From positions 175,179-239,178 of the forward strand of contig NZ_MSJP01000083.1 of the NCBI RefSeq assembly GCF_014596525.1: a stretch of DNA of 64,000 bases. Reading direction: 5' to 3'. The first letter of the stretch is position 1. Each line of letters begins with the position of its first letter. This DNA comes from Streptomyces sp. CBMA291 (GTDB taxonomy: Bacteria; Actinomycetota; Actinomycetes; Streptomycetales; Streptomycetaceae). The translations under genes were made by a program, and so were the position numbers. The notes beneath the pieces are model-generated. The model was given only the letters and a program-made list of their open reading frames with translations. It ran no database searches and was not told the DNA's origin. Positions 24,645-33,017 of the stretch are shown here, one piece after another.

Positions 24645-25852
24645 CGACCCCCACCCGCGTCCTGGTCCTGAACTCCGGCTCGTCGTCGGTGAAGTACCAG
24701 CTGCTCGACATGAACGACGGCCACCGGCTCGCCCAGGGCCTGGTGGAGCGCATCGGCGAGGAGACCTCGCGGCTCGTGCACACCCCGCTCCAGGGCGGCG
24801 GGAAGCGCGAGCGGACCGGGCCGATCGCCGACCACGCCGCCGCCCTGAAGGCGGTCGCGGAGGAGCTGGCGGCGGACGGGCTCGGCATGGACTCCCCGGA
24901 ACTGGCCGCGATCGGGCACCGGGTGGTGCACGGCGGGCTGCGGTTCACGGAGCCTACGGTGATCGACGACGCCGTCCTGGCGGAGATCGAGCGGCTCGTC
25001 CCGGTGGCGCCGCTGCACAACCCGGCGAACCTCACCGGCATCCGTACGGCGATGGCGCTCCGTCCCGACCTGCCGCAGATCGCGGTCTTCGACACCGCGT
25101 TCCACTCGACGATGCCGGAGGCGGCGGCGCGGTACGCGATCGACGTGGAGACCGCCGACGCGCACCGCATCCGCCGGTACGGCTTCCACGGCACCTCGCA
25201 CGCCTATGTGTCGCGCGAGGCGGCGCGGCTGCTGGGCAAGGAGCCGTCCGAGGTGAACATGATCGTGCTGCACCTGGGCAACGGCGCCTCCGCGTCGGCG
25301 GTGCGCGGCGGCCGGTGCGTGGACACCTCGATGGGTCTGACGCCGCTCGAAGGTCTGGTCATGGGCACCCGCTCGGGTGACATCGACCCGGCGGTCACCT
25401 TCCATCTGAAGCGGGTGGCGGGCATGTCGGCGGACGAGATCGACGTCCTGCTCAACAAGAAGTCCGGGCTCGTGGGGCTCTGCGGCGACAACGACATGCG
25501 GGAGATCCACCGCAGGATCGAGGAGGGCGACGAGCGGGCGGCGCTGGCCTTCGACATCTACGTGCACCGGCTGAAAAAGTACATCGGCGCCTACTACGCG
25601 GTGCTCGGCCGGGTGGACGCGGTGGTGTTCACGGCGGGGGTCGGCGAGAACGCGGCGCCGGTCCGGGCGGCGGCCCTCGCGGGTCTGGAGGGGCTGGGGA
25701 TCGAGGTGGACGCGGACCTCAACGCGGTGCGTTCCGGGGAGGCGCGGCTGATATCGCCCGAGAAGGCGCGGGTGGCGGTCGCGGTGGTGCCGACGGACGA
25801 GGAACTGGAGATCGCCCGTCAGACTTTCGCGCTCGTCCGAAAGACAGTGTGA
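24641..25852 (+). CDS. ackA: Acetate kinase
   Basis: Converts acetyl phosphate and ADP to acetate and ATP. 403 residues, normal length. Family motifs: VLVLNSGSSSVKYQL at the start (phosphate loop), HRVVHGG near 94, RRYGFHGTSHAYV near 178 (catalytic His), and VFTAGVGENA near 330. The start ATG overlaps the pta stop by 4 nt, and a GAGGAG sequence inside pta serves as ribosome site. It ends 94 bp before pyk, which has its own promoter. Confidence 0.97.
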   Translation: MTTPTRVLVLNSGSSSVKYQLLDMNDGHRLAQGLVERIGEETSRLVHTPLQGGGKRERTGPIADHAAALKAVAEELAADGLGMDSPELAAIGHRVVHGGLRFTEPTVIDDAVLAEIERLVPVAPLHNPANLTGIRTAMALRPDLPQIAVFDTAFHSTMPEAAARYAIDVETADAHRIRRYGFHGTSHAYVSREAARLLGKEPSEVNMIVLHLGNGASASAVRGGRCVDTSMGLTPLEGLVMGTRSGDIDPAVTFHLKRVAGMSADEIDVLLNKKSGLVGLCGDNDMREIHRRIEEGDERAALAFDIYVHRLKKYIGAYYAVLGRVDAVVFTAGVGENAAPVRAAALAGLEGLGIEVDADLNAVRSGEARLISPEKARVAVAVVPTDEELEIARQTFALVRKTV

Positions 25853-25934
25853 TCGAACGAGTGATCGCTTGAGCGGGCCCACGCCCATTTGTACTTTCCG
25901 CCAGCCGGAATATTCCGCAGTGAAACAAACCGAT

Positions 25935-25940
25935 AGGATC
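25935..25940 (+). promoter_or_regulatory. -10 element for leaderless pyk transcription
   Basis: TAGGAT ends 6 nt before the pyk ATG, so a transcript would start at or next to the initiation codon. No ribosome site is present upstream. No clear -35 hexamer. Confidence 0.55.
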
Positions 25941-25946
25941 CGCCTT

Positions 25947-27374
25947 ATGCGCCGTTCCAAAATCGTCTGCACGCTGGGCCCCGCCGTCGACTCGTATGAG
26001 CAGCTGAAGGCTCTCATCGAGGCCGGCATGAACGTGGCCCGATTCAACTTCAGCCACGGCTCCCAGGCGGAACACCAGGAGCGGTACGACCGCGTCCGGC
26101 AGGTCTCCGCGGACACCGGCCGCGCGGTCGGCGTCCTCGCCGACCTCCAGGGCCCCAAGATCCGCCTGGAGACCTTCGCCGAGGGCCCCGTCGAGCTGGT
26201 GCGCGGTGACGAGTTCACCATCACCACCGAGGACGTCCCCGGCGACAAGTCCATCTGCGGCACCACGTACAAGGGCCTGCCCGGCGACGTCTCCAAGGGC
26301 GACCAGGTCCTCATCAACGACGGCAACGTCGAGCTGCGTGTCGTCGAGGTCACCGGCCCCCGGGTCCGGACCATCGTCGTCGAGGGCGGTGTCATCTCCG
26401 ACCACAAGGGCATCAACCTGCCCGGCGCGGCGGTGAACGTCCCGGCCCTCTCCGAGAAGGACGTCGAGGACCTCCGCTTCGCCCTCCGGATGGGCTGCGA
26501 CATGGTCGCGCTCTCCTTCGTCCGCGACGCGAACGACGTCAAGGACGTGCACAAGGTGATGGACGAGGAGGGCCGCCGGGTCCCCGTCATCGCCAAGGTC
26601 GAGAAGCCGCAGGCCGTCGAGAACATGGAGGCCGTCGTCGCGGCCTTCGACGCGGTCATGGTGGCGCGCGGCGACCTCGCCGTCGAGTACCCGCTGGAGC
26701 GGGTGCCCATGGTGCAGAAGCGCCTCGTCGAGCTGTGCCGCCGCAACGCCAAGCCGGTCATCGTCGCCACCCAGATGATGGAGTCGATGATCACCAACTC
26801 GCGGCCGACCCGCGCCGAGGCCAGCGACGTCGCCAACGCGATCCTGGACGGTGCCGACGCGGTCATGCTGTCGGCCGAGTCCTCGGTCGGCGCGTACCCG
26901 GTCGAGACGGTGAAGACGATGTCGAAGATCGTCACCGCCGCCGAGGACGAGCTGCTCTCCAAGGGCCTCCAGCCCCTGGTGCCGGGCAAGAAGCCGCGCA
27001 CCCAGGGCGGTTCCGTCGCCCGTGCCGCCTGCGAGATCGCCGACTTCCTCGACGGCAAGGCGCTGATCGCCTTCACCAAGTCCGGCGACACCGCCCGCCG
27101 CCTCTCGCGCTACCGCGCGAAGCAGCCGATCCTCGCCTTCACCACGGACGAGAACACCCGCAACCAGCTCACCCTGAGCTGGGGCGTCGAGTCCTTCGTC
27201 GTCCCGCACGTGGACAACACGGACGCGATGGTCGACCTCGTCGACGCCGAGCTGCTCAAGCTCCAGCGCTACAACGAGGGCGACACCATGATCATCACGG
27301 CCGGTTCGCCCCCCGGCGTCCCCGGCACCACCAACATGGTCCGCGTCCACCACCTGGGCGGCGAGCGCGGCTGA
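25947..27374 (+). CDS. pyk: Pyruvate kinase
   Basis: Last step of glycolysis: phosphoenolpyruvate and ADP to pyruvate and ATP. 475 residues. It begins MRRSKIVCTLGPAVDSYEQL, with NVARFNFSHG, the catalytic Lys in VIAKVEKPQAVENM, VMVARGDLAVEYPLERVP, and the signature ATQMMESMI. The C-terminal domain that would carry effector binding is complete. The ATG at 25947 is preceded by TAGGAT at 6 nt, arguing for a leaderless message; a longer upstream frame (26 extra residues) has no family similarity. Neighbours pta-ackA and pfkA give a coherent central-carbon block. Confidence 0.96.
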   Translation: MRRSKIVCTLGPAVDSYEQLKALIEAGMNVARFNFSHGSQAEHQERYDRVRQVSADTGRAVGVLADLQGPKIRLETFAEGPVELVRGDEFTITTEDVPGDKSICGTTYKGLPGDVSKGDQVLINDGNVELRVVEVTGPRVRTIVVEGGVISDHKGINLPGAAVNVPALSEKDVEDLRFALRMGCDMVALSFVRDANDVKDVHKVMDEEGRRVPVIAKVEKPQAVENMEAVVAAFDAVMVARGDLAVEYPLERVPMVQKRLVELCRRNAKPVIVATQMMESMITNSRPTRAEASDVANAILDGADAVMLSAESSVGAYPVETVKTMSKIVTAAEDELLSKGLQPLVPGKKPRTQGGSVARAACEIADFLDGKALIAFTKSGDTARRLSRYRAKQPILAFTTDENTRNQLTLSWGVESFVVPHVDNTDAMVDLVDAELLKLQRYNEGDTMIITAGSPPGVPGTTNMVRVHHLGGERG

Positions 27375-27400
27375 CCCGCCGCTCCCCCGCCCCGGGACGC

Positions 27401-27441
27401 ACGACGGAGCCCCCGCCCTCTCCGGGCGGGGGCTCCGTCGT
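27401..27441. terminator. pyk terminator
   Basis: Perfect 18-bp stem (27401-27418 with 27424-27441; arm ACGACGGAGCCCCCGCCC) and 5-nt loop, 26 bp past the pyk stop. Confidence 0.9.
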
Positions 27442-27454
27442 ACGCGCCCGGCAC

Positions 27455-27579
27455 GGCGGTACGGGGATACGGGGATACGGGGATACGCGGCCGTACGGGG
27501 AACGCGGCCGTACGGGCGTCGGGTCACGCGGTGGTACGGGGGCACTCGGTCGTACGGGGGTCACGCGGTCGTACGGGGG
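27455..27579. repeat. GTACGGGG/GATACGG minisatellite
   Basis: Three GGATACGG units are followed by six degenerate units containing GTACGGG, often as CGCGGCCGTACGGGG or TCGTACGGGGGTCA. The array fills the gap between the pyk terminator and the stop of the convergent Pro/Thr-rich protein gene. Confidence 0.8.
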
Positions 27580-28911
27580 TCAGCTCGGCTCGATCGTGTT
27601 GCGCAGGCCCGGGACCCGGAGGGTGCCGCCGAACTGGCCCGCCTGCTTCAGCTTCACGTCGGTGAAGAAGACCTCGGGGAGGTTCAGCGGCGGCGGGGAC
27701 TCGGGGCCGAAGGTGACCGGGATGAGCCCGATCAGATTGCCCTTCAGCTCCTCGGTGTACATGGTCACCGTGGAGCCGGTGATGGTCGACTCCTTGCCCT
27801 TGTCCGAACGGACGTGGGTGGTCAGGCCCTTGGAGTGCTCCGTCAGCTGGTGCAGGTCCTTGATCCGCACCGCGCTCGCGGTGAACTTCAGGACCTTCTT
27901 GATCCTGCCGCCGCCGGTCTTCACCTCGACGATGCCGTGGTACTTGAGCCCGCTCAGGGTGAGCCGCGTGCTCTCAAGGCGCCACGGCTCGTCGGGCAGC
28001 AGCGGGATGCCCGGCTCGACCTCGGCCGCCGCGAGGGCGGCGGCGTCCCGCTCGGGGCACGGGAAGCGCGGCTTGGCGCCGTCGGGTATGGACTCGTCCT
28101 TCCTGGCGTCCAGCCCCTTGGCGTCCTCCGGCAGCTCCTGGACCTCCACCCCGGCTTCCTCGGCCGCCTTCTCGATCGCCGCCTTCGTCTTCCCGGCCTC
28201 GGGGTCGGGATCGGCGGTCGCCTCCGGAGCCCCGGACGTGGTGGTCGCGGGCGGTGCGGTGGCCGACGGCGGCGCCTCGTCGGGGGTGGCGGGCCGGGCG
28301 GCGGGGGCCGTCGCGGACGCCGTGGGCGTGGGTGCGGACGCCGTGGGTGCGGCCGCGGTCGTGGCCGTCGGCTTGGGGGCGAGGCCGTCGAAGAAGTCCT
28401 TCAGGGCCTCGCCGAGACCCAGCGGGTCGAGCGGGTTTCCCGAGGCCGTCGGGGTGGGCGTGACCGTCGGCGCCGAGGGCACGGTCGGTGCGACCGTCGT
28501 CCCGGCGGTGGCCTTCGCCCCCTCCCCCGTCTGCCGTACGGGTGCCTGGCCGGTCTCCGTCGCGGTCGGCGCCGGGGTCCCGGTGGAGGCCGGGGCGAGG
28601 GTGGTGGGGGCGGCGGTGGGCGTGGCCGTCGCGGGCGTCGAGGGCTTGCCGGTGGGCGCGGGGGTCTCCTCCTCGGTCACCGGCTCGTCGGAGCGGGTGA
28701 CACAGGGGCCGGGCGCGTAGGGGAAGTCCTTGTCGTCGGCGAGGGCGAGCCGGGGCGTGAGGCCCATGCCCACGAAGACGGCGGTCGGCATGGCGGCGAG
28801 TGCCATCGCCTTGCCCGCCGGGCCCTGGATCCTGTTCAGCAGCGACTTGCGGGGGGCCGCGTGGCGCGGTCCGTCCTTCGCGAGCCCCGGCTGGGTCTCG
28901 TCATGCCGCAC
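27580..28911 (-). CDS. Exported Pro/Thr/Ala-rich protein of the DUF6230-DUF6114 cluster
   Basis: 443 residues from a GTG at 28911 (GGGAGG 4 nt upstream), overlapping the DUF6114 gene by 11 nt. After a basic lead a hydrophobic segment (about residues 30-55, ending LALADD) acts as signal or anchor. A long PTA-rich linker (about 65-230) leads to a conserved-looking C-terminal beta domain (WRLESTRLTLSGLKYHGIVE and following) that ends NTIEPS. Linker residues favour an extracytoplasmic, wall-spanning position. No named family is recognised for the C-terminal domain. Co-translation with DUF6114 suggests a membrane complex. Confidence 0.78.
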   Translation of the reverse strand: MRHDETQPGLAKDGPRHAAPRKSLLNRIQGPAGKAMALAAMPTAVFVGMGLTPRLALADDKDFPYAPGPCVTRSDEPVTEEETPAPTGKPSTPATATPTAAPTTLAPASTGTPAPTATETGQAPVRQTGEGAKATAGTTVAPTVPSAPTVTPTPTASGNPLDPLGLGEALKDFFDGLAPKPTATTAAAPTASAPTPTASATAPAARPATPDEAPPSATAPPATTTSGAPEATADPDPEAGKTKAAIEKAAEEAGVEVQELPEDAKGLDARKDESIPDGAKPRFPCPERDAAALAAAEVEPGIPLLPDEPWRLESTRLTLSGLKYHGIVEVKTGGGRIKKVLKFTASAVRIKDLHQLTEHSKGLTTHVRSDKGKESTITGSTVTMYTEELKGNLIGLIPVTFGPESPPPLNLPEVFFTDVKLKQAGQFGGTLRVPGLRNTIEPS

Positions 28912-29428
28912 TGTTCCTCCCGCCGTCGGCGTCGATCGTCGTCTCGGTCGCGTGGTACTCCGTCCCGTACTGCTCGGGGACGGTCCCGGCGGATTCCTCC
29001 GGGTCCTCGTCGTACGGGGGGCCGAGGGCGTCCTCGACCGGTGGCGCGGGCGCCCAGGCGATGGACATGCCACCGCCGACGAGGGCGAACAGGAACCCGA
29101 CGACGAGCCCGCCGAAGTTGGACACCGGGATGGAGACGAGTCCCAGGATGATCGTCGCGACGCCCGCGAAGACGCGGACGATGGGCTGGAACCACATCGT
29201 CAGGCCGAGCGTGACGAGCAGGACGCCGATGATCAGGGCGCCCGCTCCCGCGGTGGTCTTCATGGCGAGGGTGATGTTGCCGAGTCGCATGTCCCCGTAC
29301 GGGAGATAGGCGATCGGCAGGCCGCCGATCACGGTGAACAGTCCCGCCCAGAAGGGCCGGGTCTGCCGCCAGACAGTGAACCGGTTCTGCCTGGGGACTT
29401 CGCGGGAGGCGGGGGTCTCGGCGCTCAT
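28901..29428 (-). CDS. DUF6114 family membrane protein
   Basis: 175 residues. Four hydrophobic helices span about 27-145 (FWAGLFTVIGGLPIAYL, ALIIGVLLVTLGLTMWF, and FGGLVVGFLFALVGGGMSIAW), then an acidic C-terminal tail. This matches the actinobacterial DUF6114 proteins, usually found next to DUF6230 genes; the function of neither is established. ATG at 29428 with AGGGAG 9 nt upstream. It is second of three same-strand genes, after a strong hairpin that may lower its expression relative to DUF6230. Confidence 0.82.
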   Translation of the reverse strand: MSAETPASREVPRQNRFTVWRQTRPFWAGLFTVIGGLPIAYLPYGDMRLGNITLAMKTTAGAGALIIGVLLVTLGLTMWFQPIVRVFAGVATIILGLVSIPVSNFGGLVVGFLFALVGGGMSIAWAPAPPVEDALGPPYDEDPEESAGTVPEQYGTEYHATETTIDADGGRNSAA

Positions 29429-29482
29429 GGAAAAGCTCCCTGGAAGCTGTGGTGCGGGGAGAGGGGGGTTCGGCCGGTGTCC

Positions 29483-29522
29483 GGTGGGGGTGCGGACCGC
29501 GTGGGCGGTCCGCACCCCCACC
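29483..29522 (-). terminator. Intercistronic hairpin after the DUF6230 gene
   Basis: Perfect 18-bp stem (29483-29500 with 29505-29522) and 4-nt loop, 9 nt past the DUF6230 stop and 55 nt before the DUF6114 start. Position suggests partial termination or 3'-end protection that raises the first gene's product over the rest. Confidence 0.75.
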
Positions 29523-29530
29523 GCACGGGG

Positions 29531-30220
29531 TCAGTCCTTGAAGCACTCCGCCGAAGTGCCCCGGTGCAGGGACAGGTTGAGGTCGGGGAGCTTGAAGGTG
29601 CCGGCGGTGGTCGCCCACGCCTTCTGGCGGACGTTCGTCAGGGTGGCCGTCTCGGCGCGCTGCGAGAAGCCGAAGGGGTTGGCCTTCGTGTTGGGCTGGA
29701 TGCCCGGCTTGCCGTCGACCTTCTTGCCGTTGAACGTGTCGAGCTGACCGGCGGCGACGCCGATGTCGATCTTCTTGAACTCGGCGTCGGCCTTCAGCGA
29801 GGAGACATCGAGGTAGATGCCCTCCGCGTAGACCTTGTCCTCGTCCTTGCCGGTCTTGACCGCGTCGGTACCGGCCTCCAGGCGGAGGGTGATGTCCATG
29901 TTGATGATCGGAATCTTCGGCGTCACGACCGACTGGCACATCTTGGTGATCTTGGCGGTGGAAAAGCCGGAGACCGCCACCGGGACATCGAGCGGATTGC
30001 CCGCGAGGTCACTGCCCGAGTCCACACTGCCGTACTGGACGAAGTCCGTACCTTCGAGACTGTCAGCCGTGACCTTGAACTCCTGGCCGGAGATGGCGAA
30101 CGACGCGGCGAGCGCGCCCTGCGCCAGACCGACGCCGATCGCGGCCGTCGCGGCCACGCTCGGCACCATGACGACGGCGAAACGCTTCCATCTGGTCCCG
30201 CCACGAACCTGGGACTGCAT
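29531..30220 (-). CDS. DUF6230 family exported protein
   Basis: 229 residues. The N-terminal TM/signal segment (FAVVMVPSVAATAAIGVGLAQGALA) is followed by a beta-rich exported domain (FAISGQEFKVTADSLEGTDF onward) with two Cys. It fits the Streptomyces DUF6230 family of unknown role. The start ATG at 30220 has a near-perfect AGGAGG ribosome site, suggesting strong translation. First gene of the three-gene set with DUF6114 and the Pro/Thr-rich protein. Two TTACT...AGTAA palindromes upstream are candidate operators. Confidence 0.85.
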   Translation of the reverse strand: MQSQVRGGTRWKRFAVVMVPSVAATAAIGVGLAQGALAASFAISGQEFKVTADSLEGTDFVQYGSVDSGSDLAGNPLDVPVAVSGFSTAKITKMCQSVVTPKIPIINMDITLRLEAGTDAVKTGKDEDKVYAEGIYLDVSSLKADAEFKKIDIGVAAGQLDTFNGKKVDGKPGIQPNTKANPFGFSQRAETATLTNVRQKAWATTAGTFKLPDLNLSLHRGTSAECFKD

Positions 30221-30573
30221 GAGAATTCCTCCTTCTCGGACGTACATCTCCGGAAGGGCCGGGGGCCCGTCCCGGGATGGGAGAAGAGCTACGTCCTCGG
30301 GAAGAAGAGCACCGGGGCGTCGGTCGGCGCGTACGCGTCCCGACCACCGGCGATCACCCCCGAGCGACAACCACGGGCCGCGCGTCGGAGCACGGCCTGA
30401 CCGGACAGGCCCCGTTCACACGAACGGGAACCCCCCTGTCCGCGACCGGCGCCGGAGCGCCGGTCCGCCCGGTGGGGAAACCTCCCCACGTCCCGGTTGG
30501 TTGCCGGGGGGATGCGGTTCGGACCGAGCGTCGCCGATCGTGGTCCATTCCGCGGTCCCGCACAAGGGGGGTC

Positions 30574-30589
30574 GTTACTGGCTAGTAAC
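30574..30589. promoter_or_regulatory. Palindrome GTTACT-GGCT-AGTAAC
   Basis: Perfect 6-bp arms around GGCT, about 350 bp upstream of the DUF6230 start. The AT-rich arms stand out in this GC-rich DNA. It shares TTACT/AGTAA arms with the element at 30705-30717, consistent with two sites for one dimeric regulator (TetR or similar). Confidence 0.55.
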
Positions 30590-30704
30590 GGGTGGATAAC
30601 CACGCCATGGCGGGAGGGGATCGATCGGGCACACAGGGTGGGCCCGCGCACCCGGGAATATCAGCAGAACGCCGAATGAACCAGGACAGAACGCCGGGTT
30701 CGAT

Positions 30705-30717
30705 TTACTGCAAGTAA
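30705..30717. promoter_or_regulatory. Palindrome TTACT-GCA-AGTAA
   Basis: Second TTACT/AGTAA inverted repeat, 131 bp from the first, next to the 30720 hairpin. Arms are identical in the two sites while the spacer differs by 1 nt. Confidence 0.5.
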
Positions 30718-30719
30718 CA

Positions 30720-30757
30720 GCGGCCGCGATTACCAAGTTTTGGTAAAGCGCGGCCGC
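30720..30757 (-). terminator. Nested hairpin downstream of the thioredoxin-TPR gene
   Basis: A GCGGCCGCG/CGCGGCCGC outer stem (30720-30728 and 30749-30757) encloses a second inverted repeat TTACCAA/TTGGTAA (30730-30736 and 30740-30746). It lies 52 nt beyond the minus-strand thioredoxin-TPR stop. The remaining gap 30221-30573 shows no gene. Confidence 0.65.
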
Positions 30758-30808
30758 CTTTTGTCACCCTCCTGCCAAATCGTCAGACGATCCGACTCAC
30801 GGAAGGAA

Positions 30809-31777
30809 TCAGAACAGCACCCTGGCGAGGGCCTGACGGGCCGCCGTGACCCGGGGGTCGTCGGCGCCGATCACCTCGAAGAGCTTCAGCAGGCGCAGCC
30901 GGACCGCGTCCCGGTCCTCGCCCGCCGTCCGGCGCACGGTCTCCACCAGGCGCCCGAACGCGTCCTGCACATGACCGCCCGCCAGATCGAGGTCGGCGGC
31001 GGCGAGCTGCGCGTCCACATCGGCGGGCGCGTCCGCCGCCGCCTTGCGGACGGCGGCCGGGTCCATGCCGCTCACCCGGGTGAGCAGTTCGGCCTGCGCG
31101 AGACCGAGCGCCGCCTCCGGGTGGGCCGGGTCGTCGGCGAGCACATTGCGGTACGCCTGCACGGCACCGGCCAGATCGCCCGCGTCGAGCGCGGACATGG
31201 CCGCCTCCAGGAGGGCGTCGTACGGACCGGCATGGTGCGCCGGGGCGGCCCCGCCTGCCTCGGCGTCCGGGTCCACGACGATGCCGGTGAGGCCGAAGCG
31301 CTCCTCGCCGATCTGGATCAACTGGTCGAGGGTCTCGCGGATCTGGGCCTCGGGCACCGCACCCTGGAAGAGCGGCAGTGCCTGACCGGCGACCACCGCG
31401 AAAACGGCCGGAATTCCCTGGATGCCGAACTGCTGCATCAGCATCTGGTTGGCGTCGACATCGATCTTCGCGAGCAGGAAGCGGCCGTTGTACTCGGCGG
31501 CGAGCCGCTCCAGGAGGGGGCCGAGCTGCTTGCAGGGCTCGCACCACTCGGCCCAGAAGTCGAGGACGACCGGGACCTCGGCGGAGCGCTGGAGCACCTC
31601 GCTCTCGAAGCCCGCCTCGTCGACGTCGATCACCAGGGCGGACGGGGACACGGCGGCGGGACCACCCTGCCGGGCGGCTTCGGCCCGCGCCTGCTCCGCC
31701 TTCGCCTTGGCCTCTCCGGCCGCCTTCACCGCGGCGAGGTCGACGACGCCGCTCATGGACATGTTTCGGGGCTGCAT
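30809..31777 (-). CDS. CnoX/YbbN-like thioredoxin-TPR co-chaperone
   Basis: 322 residues. A Lys/Ala-rich helical lead (about 10-37) precedes a thioredoxin fold with WCEPC at 78-82 and cis-Pro GIPAVF near 125. A C-terminal TPR-like helical region (about 175-322) follows. Escherichia coli CnoX/YbbN, which has this layout, holds oxidised clients for GroEL and DnaK; that role is inferred here. The two active-site Cys are present, so disulfide activity is possible, unlike E. coli CnoX. ATG at 31777. It is transcribed alone and ends before the nested hairpin. Confidence 0.85.
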   Translation of the reverse strand: MQPRNMSMSGVVDLAAVKAAGEAKAKAEQARAEAARQGGPAAVSPSALVIDVDEAGFESEVLQRSAEVPVVLDFWAEWCEPCKQLGPLLERLAAEYNGRFLLAKIDVDANQMLMQQFGIQGIPAVFAVVAGQALPLFQGAVPEAQIRETLDQLIQIGEERFGLTGIVVDPDAEAGGAAPAHHAGPYDALLEAAMSALDAGDLAGAVQAYRNVLADDPAHPEAALGLAQAELLTRVSGMDPAAVRKAAADAPADVDAQLAAADLDLAGGHVQDAFGRLVETVRRTAGEDRDAVRLRLLKLFEVIGADDPRVTAARQALARVLF

Positions 31778-32052
31778 GGGTACATCCTCCCCCTTCCGCG
31801 TGCGTTACCGGTAAGCCATGGCCGAACCGTGCCGCCCCCACGCCTCCCGCCGGTGTGCGAGACGCGGGGACGACACGGTTCCTCGTCTTCGGTTTCGCAC
31901 CGGGTCCCCACCCGGTGCCATGGTTGTCGCTGGGGCCGCTCAAGCCTTTCGCTACGGGTCGTAGCGTAACTGCCGGGGCCGAGCGGGCGGGAGGGCGCGT
32001 CCTCGATCCGCCCGGTGAACTGCCTCACACGCCGGGCCTCTGGCGCCGAACC

Positions 32053-32068
32053 TACCGGCGGGTATGGT
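32053..32068 (+). promoter_or_regulatory. tetR promoter/operator candidate
   Basis: The inverted repeat TACC-GGCG-GGTA overlaps a TATGGT -10 (32063-32068) located 8 nt before the tetR ATG. This would allow autoregulation and near-leaderless transcription. Confidence 0.4.
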
Positions 32069-32076
32069 CGGTCTCC

Positions 32077-32745
32077 ATGTCGTCCCTGCCACCCCCTCCG
32101 CCCGGCTCCCCCGAGGGGTTCCCCGCCGGGCCCAAGAGCCTGCGCCCCGGCCGTCCGCGCTCCGCCGAGGCCGATACGGCCATCCTGGAGGCGACCCGCG
32201 CGGTCCTGGTCGAACTGGGCTGGTCCAAGCTGACGATGGGTGATGTCGCCGGGCGCGCGGGCGTCGCCAAGACCACGCTCTACCGCCGCTGGGCGAACAA
32301 GAACGAGCTGGTGGTGGACGCCGTCGCGGTCCTCTTCGACGAGCTGGAGCTGCCCGATCTGGGCTCCCTCCAGGCCGACATCGAGCATGTGGTGCTCCAG
32401 TTCGCGACCCTTCTCGAACGCCCCGAGACCAAGACGGCCCTGATGGCGGTGGTGGCCGAGTCGACCCGTGACGAGCCGCTGCGCGAGCGCATCCGGGACT
32501 CCATCGTCGACCGGCAGAAACGGCTGGTGCTCGCGGGGCGGGCGCGGGCGCAGCGGCGCGGCGAGCTTCCCGGGGAGCATCTGCTGGGCACGGTCGCCGC
32601 GCTCGACGATCTGATCTTCGACGTGGTGGCCGGGGCGGTGGTGCACCGGGCGCTGGTGAGCGCGGAGCCGGTGGACCGGCCCTGGGCCACCCGGCTCACC
32701 GCCCTGCTGCTCGGCGGGCTCGGTGCGGCGGCGGCGCACGGCTGA
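32077..32745 (+). CDS. TetR-family regulator
   Basis: 222 residues. After a Pro/Gly-rich 30-residue lead comes the TetR HTH (LTMGDVAGRAGVAKTTLYRRWANKNELV in shortened form), then the all-helical ligand-binding domain (VVLQFATLLERPETKTALMA and on). ATG at 32077. It sits head-to-head with the thioredoxin-TPR gene (300 bp) and converges on icmA, so targets are not obvious; possible ones are itself and the TTACT palindromes near 30.6 kb. No ligand can be inferred. Confidence 0.88.
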   Translation: MSSLPPPPPGSPEGFPAGPKSLRPGRPRSAEADTAILEATRAVLVELGWSKLTMGDVAGRAGVAKTTLYRRWANKNELVVDAVAVLFDELELPDLGSLQADIEHVVLQFATLLERPETKTALMAVVAESTRDEPLRERIRDSIVDRQKRLVLAGRARAQRRGELPGEHLLGTVAALDDLIFDVVAGAVVHRALVSAEPVDRPWATRLTALLLGGLGAAAAHG

Positions 32746-32871
32746 CCCGGGACCGCCGGGCGGCGGCGGAGGCGCCCGGCCCACGGCGGGGCGCCTGGCC
32801 GACGGCGGAATGCGTCACGTCGTACGGACGAAGGGCCGGAACCGGTCGTACGAAAGGTCGGCGGCGGACGT

Positions 32872-32913
32872 ACGAAGGGGCGGTACGGGAGCGTTCCCGT
32901 ACCGCCCCTTCGT
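32872..32913. terminator. Bidirectional terminator between tetR and icmA
   Basis: Perfect 19-bp stem (ACGAAGGGGCGGTACGGGA with its complement at 32895-32913) and GCGT loop, between converging genes. Confidence 0.9.
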
Positions 32914-33017
32914 CCATGGGGGGAGAAGCCCGGGGTCCAGTGGGGTGGAAGCCGTCGGGCCGGGGTCTTCCGGGCGGGCCCGGCCCGACGGGAGGGGTCG
33001 GGCGGGCCCTGGGCGGG

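Noticed and set aside
27455..27579. CRISPR array
   Set aside because: Units are short, contiguous and degenerate; there are no unique spacers of constant length and no cas genes.
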